Below are positions 36,301-47,959 of a DNA stretch of 64,000 nucleotides, piece by piece. Position 1 is the first letter of the stretch; every line of letters begins with the position of its first letter. This DNA is from Cenococcum geophilum 1.58 (lineage: Eukaryota > Ascomycota > Dothideomycetes > Gloniales > Gloniaceae), in NCBI GenBank assembly GCA_001692895.1, contig KV748176.1, forward strand, positions 1,488,001 to 1,552,000, in the 5' to 3' direction. The translations under genes and the position numbers were made by a program. The notes under the pieces were generated by a model. That model was not told the DNA's origin. It saw only the letters and a program-made list of their open reading frames with translations, and did no database searches.

Positions 36301-39195
36301 TTTTTAATTACTACTAGCATCTGTTCCTCTTATAGTCTCTTTAAAACCTATTTAATGTATTCTCTATACTCTTCTTTAGTTATTAAGTAGATAATAATAT
36401 TGTTAAGATATACTATAATAAATTTATCTAAGTACTCTTCTAATACATTATTAATACGCTTCTGGAATATTATTAGTATATTTATAAGCCTAAATTATAT
36501 AACTAATAGTTTATATAGTCCTTCCTTTAACCTAAAGGCTGCCTTCTATTTATTGCCTTCCTTAATTCTAATCTAGTGGTACGCCTATCTTAAATCTATC
36601 TTTATAAAGATTTACGCATTACCTATCCTATCTTAAATTTCGCTAATTAAGGGTAAAGGATATCTATCCTTTCTAGTAATGCTGTTTAACTATCTATAGT
36701 TAATACACAGCCTTAGTTTACCATTTTTTTTTCAGTACGAATAGTACTGGATAACCTATTAATAACTGCAATGGTCTAATATATCCTTTTTATAAAATTT
36801 CTTAAATAACCTCTTTTAATGCTCTACCTTCCTCTTTAGTAAGCTTATAGATTAGAAAGAACCTTAAACTTATTCCTAGTTCTAATTCTATCTTATAGTC
36901 CTATACTATATATTTTAACAGCTTTTCACTTTTTAGTAACTATAGTTTCTTACTATACTAGTACTTATAGTATCTCTTTAGTACGTAACTTAATCCTTTT
37001 TCTATTTTTTTATAAGTCGCTCCTACTTAGTACTATACTAACTTAGCTTATTATTATATCTTTTATTATTAAGTATCCCTAATATCGACCTAACCTATAA
37101 TCTAATTAATCTTTAGATTGTATTTCTGTAACTAAGGTATTCTTAGTCCTGCCTTATTATTCCCTAATAGTAATATATTAAAAGATATCTTAATTTATCT
37201 TCCTTTAATAGTTAACTAAATAGGTCCTGTTTTAAGATTAATAATACCCCCTCTATTAGCTATTAGATCTCCCAAAATTGTCACTAATAGGTAAAAATAC
37301 TCCTTTTTCCTATATAGTAACCCAATTCTTTTAACTGCTACTAGTAAGATATAGTTCCTTATTACTCTACTATCTATTAATGCTTTAAACTAATAACCTT
37401 ACTACTTAACTTATAGATTTAGGTATTAAATTCCTTTAAGGGTCTAAGGCTCTATTACTAGTTCCCTTTAGTCCTATAAGCTTCTACTTTTCCTAACTAT
37501 TAGCTACTTAGTCCTATTTATACTTAGTCTACTTTTAGCTAATACTTAGTTCGCTTTTTGTCTTTAATATGCTATAAATATATATTCTCTAGGTATTCCC
37601 ACTACTATTATCTATTTAGGCATTCTTCTGTAAGGAATCTTCTTAGCTAAAGTATTAAGTCCCCTTAGCTTTATACTTCTACTAAATACTAACTATATAT
37701 ATACCTAGCGTTCCTATATCTCGTCTTATCTAGTGCCTAATATATCCTTACTAGGTACTTCTAGTACTTACCTTTAGGTGCTCTATATATATTATACGCA
37801 TTATCTATATATATAATATACTTAGTGTCTTAGGTTAACTCTTAGCTCGTCTTTATCCTTAAGTTTAAACCTTTCTTATATTAATCTAAGCGTTATAACT
37901 TCGTTTATAGGTACTAAGACTTACCTCTTACTTTTCTAGTCCTCTAATTACTCCTCTAGATCTTTTAACGTCATAATTAAGGCTCCTTTAATATAATTTA
38001 TAGCCTTTTCTATAATTAGGTGGTCCTAGACAACCTTCTCATCTAACTATATATAAAAATCTTCCTACTTATTATTATATTGTTGCCTATACCACTTTTA
38101 GTATAGCTCTTTAAGTATATACGGCTTATCCATAAGGAAGTATCTTCTTATTACTATGTCGTAATAGCTCTTTATATATCGTTCTTTAAACATAGTTAGG
38201 ATCCCTAGATCCTCTTTTTATTCTAGTTTAGTAAGCTACTTAGCTCTTAGTATACCTACTTTAGACCTATTAGTAATTTGTTATATAGGTACTCTATCCC
38301 TTATACGGCCTAGTATACTAGATTTCTTATCTAGTTTCTAGTTTTGCTATAAGGTAATTCTTACTCTAAATTCCTCTATAGTTTCTTTCTTTTTACGTCT
38401 TATAAGTAGATCCTTAAAGTCTTCTTACTTTTTAATCTTATAAATAGTTTTTATTTGTGTTACAAAATCTTAGTTTTATAGAATTTTTAATCCTAAGCTT
38501 GCTTCTAACTTAAGCTTTACTCCTACCTTAGTTTAACTAGGCTTAGGTGTTCTGATCTTATCTTAAGAGTCTTAAATCTTACTTATTTTATCTTAAAAGT
38601 CTTATACCTATAAAAAAACTCTATCTTAAGCTTATTCGTATATTCTTAAACTAAGCTATTACCCTACTCTATCGGTTTCTATCCGTTATAGGTCCTTAGG
38701 TATATTTTATCTCGTCTTAAGAATCTTAGTTATTTCTTATCTTGTCTTAAAAATCTTAAGCCTTTAACTTTTTGCCTTTATTAAGTGCTAAAGTGGTTTA
38801 CTATCCTACTTCTCTTACATCTTGTAAAGCGATAGATATTATATCTAGTAGGGTCTTAATCCCTACTAATGTTCCCTATTCCGTAGTGGAATTATCCTTT
38901 ACTTTTTTTATAACATCTCTAAGGTCTATATACTCCTAGTAAGCTACCCTTATCGCCTTATTATTATAAAATGTTTCGCCTACGTTAAATTTATTATCTT
39001 TAATATCCAATCTGCGAACTAGTTTATTAGTTCCTCTACACTTTAAGAATTTTAGCTCCTACGGCTAATAGCTTACGCTATACTTAGCGTCCTTATAAAT
39101 TTAGTATACGTTATTATAATAAAACGTAAAACTTTTAATTAAACATTCTTTTATTCCTTATAGTATACTATTATCCCTCTATATATATATATGTC
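33370..39195 (-). pseudogene. gypsy B Gag-Pol, C-terminal part (protease to chromodomain)
   Basis: Read leftwards from the nested insert, the polyprotein relic shows the protease block ALIDSRVIRNYI (about 37330-37390; D-S-G-A expected). The RT catalytic box reads V-Y-L-N-N-I-I (about 36393-36415) where YLDD is expected, so both Asp are now Asn. RNase H lies at about 35600-36000 and integrase at about 34600-35400. A chromodomain-like segment at about 34180-34400 is placed by alignment with copy C. Stops are very frequent. The same changed RT box occurs in copy C. 33370-34180 is the 3' untranslated part and shows no domain. Confidence 0.85.
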
Positions 39196-39625
39196 TGCCC
39201 GTAAAGCCCTACTATATACATCTACGTCGCCGCGGGTGGAAACATCATTAGGAAATCGTTCCTTTTGATGGCTAAGTGCAGAGGCGATGATAGGGAGCCG
39301 TCGCAGCGCATGCAGCGCGCTGTCGTCGTGGTTCTGTGGTGTTAAGCTCGCGATGCGTACCACCGTATAAAGCATCACCCTTAACAACACTAGGAGCCTT
39401 ACTGCCTCCGCATGAGGCTCTTGCTCTACCACCTAGGGAGGCCTATTAAGGGAAACTGGGATACGAAAACCACCCAATATACGACTACCTAGCTTGTAGC
39501 CAGGCCCGAAACTGGCCTTATTATCTAGTTAGTCGACATAGACGCGTCCTAGTCGTATAATAGGACACCCTTGGGCTTACACAAGCTCTGAGATCGTAAA
39601 GGGACGCGGCGAAGGTGTAGGGAAC

Positions 39626-39750
39626 CCCTTTTTATAAGAACTTGTTAAGGTTAACGTGTCGCAGAATTATATAAAACTTATTAAGGCCCCAAGGCCACCA
39701 CGAAGAACTTATTAAGGCCCTGCCTAGAGAACTCGTTAAGGCCCCTCTAC
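39626..39750 (+). repeat. GAACT(T/C)RTTAAGGCCC repeat cluster
   Basis: At least four imperfect copies of GAACTTATTAAGGCCC, spaced 27-40 bp apart, lie inside the 2.8-kb insert. Confidence 0.6.
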
Positions 39751-40435
39751 GAGGGCCTATCTGGTATCCAGTACACCCAGGTGACTTAGAAAAGGGTCTT
39801 AATAGGCGTGGTACACGCGACCTAGACGACAGTGACGCGATAGCAACGCGACGGCAATGCGACGGCGACTAGACGGCTTAATAAGGTGGAAACACAGGCA
39901 AAGCTCTAGGCAGCGGAAATACAGGCTAGCTTTAACGGCTCTATAGCGCTCGACTAGGTAACTTACAGAAGGGTCTTAATAGGCGTAGTGCACGCAACCT
40001 GCGTATATATATATAGGGGAGGCTCTAAAGAAACACAGGCCAGTTATATAAGGACTTAATAAGTTAGAGATATAGGCTAGCTTATAAAATGGAGGGATAT
40101 AAGCTTAGTTAGTAGGAGAGGGTAGAGTAGGTCGCCTAGCGCGGGACTAAGCATCTATAACCCCTCCTATAAGATACGGTCGGCCTATTATAAAGAGACT
40201 CTTATAGGCAACGCGAAACGGGAACTAGTAGTAGTATAGGGTATTACGCCCCTATACTACTACTAGCCTCCTACGGGGTATAGTATGTAGTAGCTACTGC
40301 TAGCTCTAGGGACCTTACCCCTTAGCTAGGCTCTAACCCCTAGTACACCTAGTAGGCAGGTAGGATTACGTCCTAGCCAGAGAGACTACTACGTAACTTA
40401 AGAGAATAGATACGCGTATTAGTGTACTAATAGAT

Positions 40436-40510
40436 AGGACTGCTTACTAGGGCAGTACGGCTACTCACTAGGGCAGTACGGCTGCTCACTAGGGCAGTAC
40501 GCTAGTGAGG
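40436..40510 (+). repeat. 21-22-bp tandem repeat (CTCACTAGGGCAGTACGGCTG)
   Basis: Three near-perfect units and a partial fourth lie in the middle of the 2.8-kb insert. The end reads GTACGCTAGTGAGGTACG, partly an inverted copy of the unit. Confidence 0.75.
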
Positions 40511-42020
40511 TACGCTTAAGGAGTAAATAGGAGTTACTTAGGCAGGAGTGGCTTTTAGCTAGGCCTTAACTATAAAAGGTACCTAAGGCTTCTACATTAC
40601 AGGATATAGCTATAACGCCCTTATAGGATTACGTTAGTAGGCGCGTAAGACAGGAGTTACAACCCCTGTAAATAGTAGCTTATACCCATACCGGCGGAAA
40701 CAATAATAAGAGGTGTAAAACTAGAGGCTATAGAAGGCTTCTAAGCCGTGCAAAAGCGTACCAACTTTAGGAGGAGACTCTTATATAGACTGCTGGGGGG
40801 TAGACTAGTACTTAGGCTAATAACCTATTATAAGATACCCGAGAGAACTGGTGAAATTCCCCGTGTTATTAGTGGTGGCAGCTAACTACTTATAGAAAGC
40901 CCTAGGCCCTTAGGCTTAGTAAGGGAAAGCTACTTGAAAACTAAGGTAGAGGCCTGGATAAGCAGGCATGTCAAACTCTACTATATAACTACCTGCCTTA
41001 AAATCAGACTCTACACCTATATATGGTGAGGCCTATAAACCTACTGGTCTTTGGACTTAGTAGAGCCAACGTAGAGATATTGTATAGCTGCGGGTAGGAC
41101 CTAGTGGTGGTTGTGAGCGTTATAGGCGGTGGTGAAAATTTTTCAGAAGGTGAGATCTCGAAAACCACTACTGTTGGCCCTCTACAATTCAGCTACTACA
41201 CTATTCTCCTATTCTAACCCTATATAATCCTCGCGGATATATACGGAATCCAACGTCCCTTGACCCCCAATTAAAAGCATTAATAACCTTATATTAACAA
41301 ATAAACGTAGATAAACAAACGAATAAGCAAATATACGGCCCCTCTTAACCCCTAAGGCGATCGCCCGCGGAGCATACAGTCACTCGCTACCTTACTACCG
41401 TACTAACTGGCAGCCGGACCACAAGACATGGTTATCCTCATCTTCTCTTAACGGAGTGGTGACCCTTATAGAGGGCCTAGCAACCAGGGCCTAGGCATAA
41501 AAGATACCCAGAGTACACACACACACATCTCGCTCGCTATTTAGTATTAGGTAGTTAGAATAGATAAATCCCCCTTACGCCTTCAATAGGCCCTAGGGGG
41601 GGGGAGGTATGGCGTATATAGTAATAGTTAATAAGAGATAGCATATAGGGGACGGTTAATAATATGGGAAACGACAATAATAATATACGGCGATCGATCG
41701 GCAAGGCCTAGCTAGGACGTAGTAAACCCTAGCTTAGAATAAGCTAGAGAGGGAAGTAGTGGTACCTAAGGAGTTTAAAACATCTAAGGAGATAGGACGT
41801 AGCCGTAGGCCTATAGGGCCGCCGCTATAGACGGACATAGCAAATCGGGGTTTTTCATCCTACTAAGATAGCTTATAGGGTTTTTCCTCCCCTAACCCAA
41901 CTGCAGGGTTTTCTTCCTATAAATATATAAGTTTTCCCCCTATGACGGAGTAGTCTGCGTGGGCCTAGATAGGATCCGTATCAGACGTTAATTAAAGAAC
42001 TACTACTATATATATATGTC

Positions 42021-43111
42021 TTTTACTAGTCTAGTTCCCTTTATTATATAGTAACTCTAACTATCTTTATAATCCCTTATAAAATAACCTTATTTTTTAT
42101 AATTTATATAAGCTCCGTCCTTAAACTATTAACTTTACTATAGAGTCCGCCTAAACGCCTTTTGCTGCTAAGATCCCTAGTTTAGCCTCTGCTCCCCAGT
42201 CCTATAATTACTAAATCCTTAACCTTTAGGTTTCTATAGTTTCTTACTCCTTTTATAGGTTTCTTTAGTATTACTTAGGTCTATTAGCTCTACGCCGTAC
42301 TATAGTTTCTAATTTAGCTTTAGTTATTACGTACTTTACGCCTTATATAACTATAGAACTCTATCCTAACCCTTTTTAGCCTGTTCCCTTTAGTAGATCT
42401 AATTATTAATCTTAATCGCTTAATCTATTAGCTCCCTTAGGGTGTTCATATCTTCTATTAGGATAATTACGTCCTAAACTTTAGCCTTAAGTCCCTATTT
42501 ATACTATGTTATAAGCGCCCTATTATTATACTTAACTTATATAGCTAGCGTCTAGAACTACGTTATATACTTAATTGCTAAGGTTTATTATATAATATTT
42601 TAAAGTTTTCTTTCTGCCGTAGTTGTCTCCTCTAGGTCTTTAAATATTTATATAAGTTATTCCGCGAACCCTTCTTAGCTTATAAATATAAATCGTACCT
42701 CCTAATTAGTAGTTATTATCCCGTTTACTTATATCTCCGTAAGGTAAAACTTAAACTACTTAAGTACCCTTTCTAATAGGAATAGTCCTGCATATACGAT
42801 TGGTCTATAGGTGTTAGTAACTTAGCCCCCTCTTACATAACCTTAAAGTACATTTACGTAAGGAATTCTTTAAGCTTTAATCTTTCTCCTAAGTATCTTT
42901 TAATTAATAGTAACTTAATCTTTACTACTCTTATTCCATTAACTCTATTTTCTAGTACTATATTATTTTCCATTAGTTAGTTAACTATTGCTTATAACTG
43001 TCTAACCGTTATAGGTTGCTATAAGTTAGTATCTACTATACTAGTGTTATTAGTTAACCTTAAAGTAGTTGCCGCCGTTAATAGCGTTATAGTGGCTACT
43101 TTTAGTGGCAT
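42021..43111 (-). pseudogene. gypsy B Gag, N-terminal part
   Basis: The ATG at 43109-43111 begins MPLKVATITLLTAATTLRL, nearly identical to copy C. It continues with a helical, charged Gag region. A CCHC zinc knuckle at about 42062-42115 reads Y-I-N-Y-K-K-x-G-Y-F-I-R-D-Y, so all three Cys and the His are now Tyr. The reading is cut by the 2.8-kb insert just after the knuckle. Gag would coat the element RNA; this copy cannot. Confidence 0.8.
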
Positions 43112-43156
43112 ATTATTTAACTTTCTATATTTAGTACCGTAACCTGGTAGTAATTA

Positions 43157-43580
43157 TATAACGGAACCTTATAGGAAGTACTACGGTAGGCTCGTTAATG
43201 GGCTAGGTATATAGGTAACGCAAATTAAAGTTAATAATGTAATAATAACTGGTGGGGTGGTTGCCTAATAAATTAACTCCAATTATATTCTAAGAATTAC
43301 TATAAGGAAAGAACTATCCAGGTAGGGACTAAGGGTCCTTAAATACACAACCGTACTCCTATAAAATCCTCCTTATATATAATATACGTATACTTTATCT
43401 GCTCTGTCGCGGATTATATAGATCCTATAGATTATATAGATTATATTATATGACCTTAGTTACCATTCCTCGTCATATAGCTCTATTGGCTCCATCTTAG
43501 ACCGTACTTAAATTAACTAACTAGCTTCTTCCGACTCTCTTTTAAGTAGTGGTAATATTGTACTCAAAGCGTCCGTAATA
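43157..43580 (-). repeat. 5' LTR of gypsy B
   Basis: It is 424 bp and collinear with 32946-33369. The outer ends are mutated (TATAAC and GTAATA). It is followed on the minus strand by a TAATTACTACC tract in the primer-binding position. Confidence 0.92.
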
Positions 43581-43759
43581 TACTCTCTATTACATTTAAG
43601 GGAGCCAGCTTTACTAAGGTTAGGCTCCGTTATTTTAGGCTTCGCCTTAGGCTTAGCCTTAGATTTCGTCTTAGGCTTAAGTATTAGAGGAATATAAGGA
43701 ATATATTTTATAGGAGGAAGTAAAGGAGTAAGTAAAAGAGTGCTAAAAGAGGAGACCAT
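43581..43759 (-). pseudogene. Myb/SANT-like protein, N-terminal part
   Basis: The ATG at 43757-43759 begins MVSSFSTLLLTPLLPP. Next come a basic Lys/Pro/Ala stretch (K-S-K-A-K-P-K-A-K-P-K) that could act as a nuclear signal, and K-A-G-S-L-K-C-N-R-E at the insertion point. With the gypsy element and one target duplication removed, the frame runs on at 32940 without a shift. The joined length is 179 + 2182 = 2361 nt, exactly 787 codons. This supports a single gene interrupted by the element. Confidence 0.65.
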
Positions 43760-45437
43760 TCTAGTGCTGAGATCTGCTAGCTTCTCTAGTTATAAGGATA
43801 GGAGCTAGTCCGGAAGTTAAAATAAATAGCTACCTCTCTAAGCTAAAGAGTGTTATTTTATATACTGCTGCTAATAACGCCGCCTAAGGTAGGATTGTAA
43901 GGAACCTATATAAATGCCGCATCCTAGTATAGAAGCTTAGTTATAGGGGGTAGTAAAAGGGAGCTACCTATATTAGGAGGAGTAAGGACTAGCTTAAAGT
44001 CCTATCGCCCTTAACGTCTCTAAGATAATTATATATTATACTTATAAGCGCCGCAGAGGCTCTATTATAATAAGAGTATATATAGCTCCCTAAGCGATTA
44101 GCCAGTAAGTGTTATAAGAAACCCTCTAAACCGTTCTCCGCATCTTAGTATACCCGTCTATATTATAACCTACTATCTATATCTTTTAGCTAATTAAGGA
44201 TCTATATCGCTTTAAATAAAACCGCCAATCGCTAGCTAATCCTTTAATTATTAGCTAACCCCTTACGTAGGACAAGGCTATATTAAATAACATATTAATA
44301 ACCAATTCTCGACAGGCATTGCCTTACGCCAGTTAGATAGTTAGCTTAGAGGGATTTATTTACGTTTTATAGCGCGCCTAACGCTATTACTAAGCTATTA
44401 TTAGCTAACTTCTAGGTACTAGCTCCCTGCTAGTTATATTATAACATTATAACTACGCTAGACACTTTATACGAGGCGTAGCATCCTATAGGGGCTATAA
44501 TAGCAATATAAAGGTTATAAGAACGAAATTAATGCCTTATGCTAATAACTTACCACGTTATTACTAAGGGATTTAGCCTTAGCGGGACACGGATAACAAA
44601 GCGTGGATTAGCTAGCGTATTCTACTAAAGGGCTAAAGTTAAAGAGTGTAATGCAAGGTAATTAGAGCTAAGATAATAGCATAAGCGCTATACATTCTTT
44701 AGCTAAAATATATATTAGGTAGTGCGCAGTAAATACTATTAGTAACCCTAGGGTAGAGAATAAGTTCCTAAACATATAGGCTAGCGTTAACTATATAACC
44801 AGTAGGAGGTATCGCCACTTTAACCACAGCTGTAACTCGCCTAAAAGGAGAGAGTAAAAGTTAATAAGAAAAGGATAGAGAGAGTATAAGAAAGAAGGAG
44901 AGGCGTCTATAAACTACTTATAGGGACAAGTCTAGAAGCGGCTTCTTTAGTAGCGGCTTAGGGTGCCTAGAAGTAAACGGCACAGTCTATATAAAATTAA
45001 GACGATAGGGAGGAATATATTAACGAAAGTAGAGTTAGGGATAGTATATATATTACGGCGGAGTTTAAAAGAAAAAAAAAGCCTTATAATAGATGATTGG
45101 GGCGTAATAAAGGGGGCAGCTAGGACAGACGGAAGAAGAGCGAGGGGGGAAGGGTAAGAGAGTAGAGAGAAAAAGTTAAAAAGGATAGAGGATAAAAGAC
45201 GGCAAAGGGAGGGCCTTTTATGGTTAGTTGTTAAGGATAATTACTAGTTAGGGTATAGCGTAAAAGTCGTAAGCGAGGCGCAGATTACCTAAACGGGGAG
45301 CCTCTATTTCCTAATGTAGGCTTACCGTCTAATTATTTACTATATAATAATTTCTTACCTAAATTCTTTTATGGTTTTTTTCTGTTTATATCTTATAAGT
45401 AGATTTTTAAAGTTCTTTTATTTCTTAATTATAGTAT
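43760..45437. other. Upstream flank of the Myb-like gene, unassigned
   Basis: No domain is recognised. A short stretch at about 45365-45430 resembles the gypsy B gag-region sequence near 38375-38440 (CTTATAAGTAGAT-x-x-TTAAAG) and may be a fragment of that family. An open frame of 64 codons at 44963-45157 is low-complexity and basic and looks accidental. Confidence 0.4.
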
Positions 45438-45660
45438 TAATATAAGGGGATTTTATAGATAGGGGGCTATAAGGACACAATTGTAGAATAAAATAGATTG
45501 GTAAGAGAGACAAATCCTTAAGGAGGTAAGGCCTCTAGGATTGTAGAGACTATATACTATAGGCACGTGCCTCTAGTATATAACTAGCGACTATCTAAGG
45601 GGCGTTTAGGGGTTATCCTAAGGGCAACCTAAGGTATCCGCAATAATATCCCTTATATTA
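45438..45660 (-). repeat. LTR with inverted ends TAATATAAGGG, minus orientation
   Basis: The 223-bp block begins TAATATAAGGGG and ends CCCTTATATTA on the plus strand. On the minus strand it is preceded by a poly-G purine tract (plus 45661-45671, C run), the position of a polypurine tract before a 3' LTR. CACGTG occurs at 45565. The other LTR was not found, so this is a partial element. Confidence 0.55.
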
Positions 45661-45790
45661 CCCCCCCCCCTTTTTACGGTCGGCCCCTAATCGCTATTAC
45701 CTTACGGTAGGGAGATTATAAGGGCTCGTCCCAGAAGGGGTTCGGAGAGATATTAGAGAGGTATTAGTATACCGCTATATATTATCTATC
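45661..45790 (-). mobile_element. Internal 3' fragment of the same LTR element
   Basis: On the minus strand this matches 16784-16873: the blocks ATATCTCTCCGAACCCCTTC, GGACGAG, ATAATCTCCC, CGTAAGGTAATAG and the terminal poly-G are shared in the same order. It therefore links the fragment to the mosaic element at 15038-17474. Confidence 0.6.
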
Positions 45791-47959
45791 TATCTAACCC
45801 CTGCTTTAAACTCCTAAAAAACCTTAATAAGGAAAAAATATAACTAAAGAAAAAACGCGAGGATTACTAGGAGACCTATTAGAAGCCTACTAAAAGTATA
45901 CTAGTGACTACCTAGGCTAATATAGGGATTTTTATGCAACTCTACTTCTAAGCCTTTATGCCAGTCTGTAATTAATTACGAGTATTATAGGCAATTTAGT
46001 ATTCTAGTATAGTTCCGTAAAACCTTTTAGTATAGGATTTAATATATAGAGCCTTAGCTTATCGTTATCCTTAACTACTAAGATATAGTCTATAATTCTT
46101 TCTTATAATCCTTTTCTTATAATCCTCTACGTCACTAATATATTGCTCCTATATTTACCCTTAGGCTATTAAATGCGGTTAAGGTATTAATTAATTAGTT
46201 AAAGAGACTTATCTCTTAAGATTTAGTATATATGCTTTTAAATCTAGTAGTCCTATACCATATATTTGGCGTAGCTCTATTACCTAGTAAATAGGGATAT
46301 TTCGTAATAGTAATTATAGCTATTATACAATTGTTAAGAACGTCTATAACGTTGTTCTTTAATACTATAGTATTATTTTAGGTCTAATTTAACCTATATA
46401 CGTCTTTAATTTAACGTTTTAATTGCCTTCCCCTAGCCGTGTAGCTAGTTTTTATAAGAAAGTAATAGTTAAATAACTTATACGCGTGTTTCCTTTTTTT
46501 TAAATAGCGCTATTATAATAGAGTTATATTAGTAAGGTTACGGCTATTTACTAAAAGGGTATTAGACGGTAAAGTGTAAGGACACCTTTGCTTATTAAGC
46601 TGCTCCTTTTCCTTAATACCTTACTTTCCCATTATTAACCTTCGTCCAATTTAGACGTATCTTTAATATATTATTAAGATTTTCTCTTTTTATATTAATA
46701 ATTTAATATACCTTTTTATTCTCCTACTAACTGCTCTTTTAAGTAGATTCTATAGTGTATTCTAGCCCTACCTTTATATATAGAACCCTAACCTCCGCTA
46801 ANTNNNAACTNGTNCTAGTCCTACNTAAATAATTTTGCNTATANNTCTTTAAAANACNAGAAATCTAATAATAGGATTCTAAAGGCTTATAATAAGACGC
46901 ACTGCGTTAAATCTAATACCTTTAGTTCTTATAATTAATGCATATATACTAAAAGCGGTAGTTACGTTAAGGTAAGCTTCTCTATCCTTAATAGATTTCT
47001 ATTACTAACTTTAATAGCCTAGGCCTAAGTGGCAACGTTTCTTTAATATCTTTAACTACTATATTACCCGGGCTCTCTCCTATTTAAGCGCTAATGCTAA
47101 ACATTTAGGTTGTATTTAAAACTATACCATAGCCATTTATACTGCCTATAATTCTTAGTAAGCTAGCTAGTAACGCTTAATATAAGAGTAAGGTTAATAT
47201 ACTAAGGATAGGGTGCGGAATAGGGGTAATAAAAAGAAGGTTGCCGTCTACTATAGGAAGAAGTTTGCGTATACGCGTTAAGTTTTAAAAAAGTATAATA
47301 TAATATAGTATTAGGTAGGTTACCCTTCGGGTACCTAGCGGATAGGTAACTAATAGTTACTATAGTAAGGTCTTGGTGGTTCTAGATTATACTAGCTAGT
47401 TAACGTCTCTATTTATTCTAGGCTTAAGCGTATCTTTATTAACTATAAGCTTACGCCGCAAGAGCTTTATTAGTATTAGTTTAGACCTAATATTAGTATT
47501 AAGCGTTTAAGAGTCTCTGCTTTATTTACACCTTATTATCCTCCCCCTGTTTTTATACCTACTTATACCCCTACTAAGGGGTCTAAATCCCATTCTTATT
47601 AGCCATTACTTAGTAGCCCAATAGATACTAATCCTACTCCTAAGGATAAGGCATAGTAGCTTTTCGGATTAGGTATTTGGAATTTATTTTTATATATAGT
47701 AGTAATTAAAGACCTTAATTAGGTGCTTAGAAAGGCCTTAAAAGGCTTTTAGGAAGGGCCTAGGAGCCCTAAAAACAATATTCCTAATATAAATAAATAA
47801 ATAGGAATGCAATTCTAGTAAAATGCCCTATTAGCTCTATGCTATATACGTAAAAAGGCTAAGAACCTATCCTACTTTAGGCTGTAGCCCTATCCCTATA
47901 GTTTCTAGAGCCTATTTATTCCATATCTAATTTAATCTATTTACTCTTTTTACGAGCTT
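45791..47959. other. Unassigned RIP-mutated tract with an N cluster at 46802-46858
   Basis: No domain is recognised. From about 47100 to 47960 a plus-strand frame reads protein-like through TAG codons (Y-P-P-P-V-F-I-P-T-Y-T-P-T-K-G), but this is not enough to call a gene. Eleven undetermined bases are clustered in 57 bp. The 3' LTR of gypsy D should lie at the right edge but was not delimited. Confidence 0.4.

Larger units (their letters stand above)
39196..42006. mobile_element. 2.8-kb GC-richer insertion inside gypsy B, type unknown
   Basis: Comparison with copy C shows that gypsy sequence stops at 39195 and resumes at 42021. The tract TATATATATATGTC (14 bp) is present on both sides (39182-39195 and 42007-42020) and once in copy C, so it looks like a long target duplication. 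The insert starts TGCCCGTAAAGCC and ends TAAAGAACTACTAC. I see no inverted ends, LTRs or poly-A tail. The left end (about 39220-39450) keeps normal CpA/TpG levels, while the middle is depleted. It contains internal repeats: GAACTTATTAAGGCCC units at 39626-39750, a duplicated GAAAAGGGTCTTAATAGGCG block at 39786 and 39963, and a 21-22-bp tandem array at 40436-40510. A poly-G purine tract lies at 41595-41605. No protein domain is recognised. Confidence 0.7.
32946..43580 (-). mobile_element. Ty3/gypsy LTR retrotransposon 'B' (chromovirus-like), inserted in the Myb-like gene
   Basis: Two 424-bp LTRs (32946-33369 and 43157-43580) share the ends TGTTACGGACGC and GGTTCCGTTACA. They are flanked by TACTT/TACTC. 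The complement strand carries gag, protease, RT, RNase H, integrase and chromodomain in gypsy order. The purine tract before the 3' LTR (33370-33395 on the plus strand, read in reverse) contains GATAAAAAGAATGGAGATAG. The 10.6-kb length is explained by a nested 2.8-kb insertion (39196-42006); without it the element is about the size of copy C (7.9 kb). Copy C at 49805-57730 is the same family in the opposite orientation. Confidence 0.92.

Noticed and set aside
39151-39432. 93-codon minus-strand frame, the longest in the window
   Set aside because: It crosses the junction between gypsy B and the nested insert, so it cannot be an ancestral gene; it exists because the insert end escaped mutation.
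44963-45157. 64-codon basic frame on the plus strand
   Set aside because: Low-complexity Arg/Lys/Gly composition, no family, no neighbouring support.
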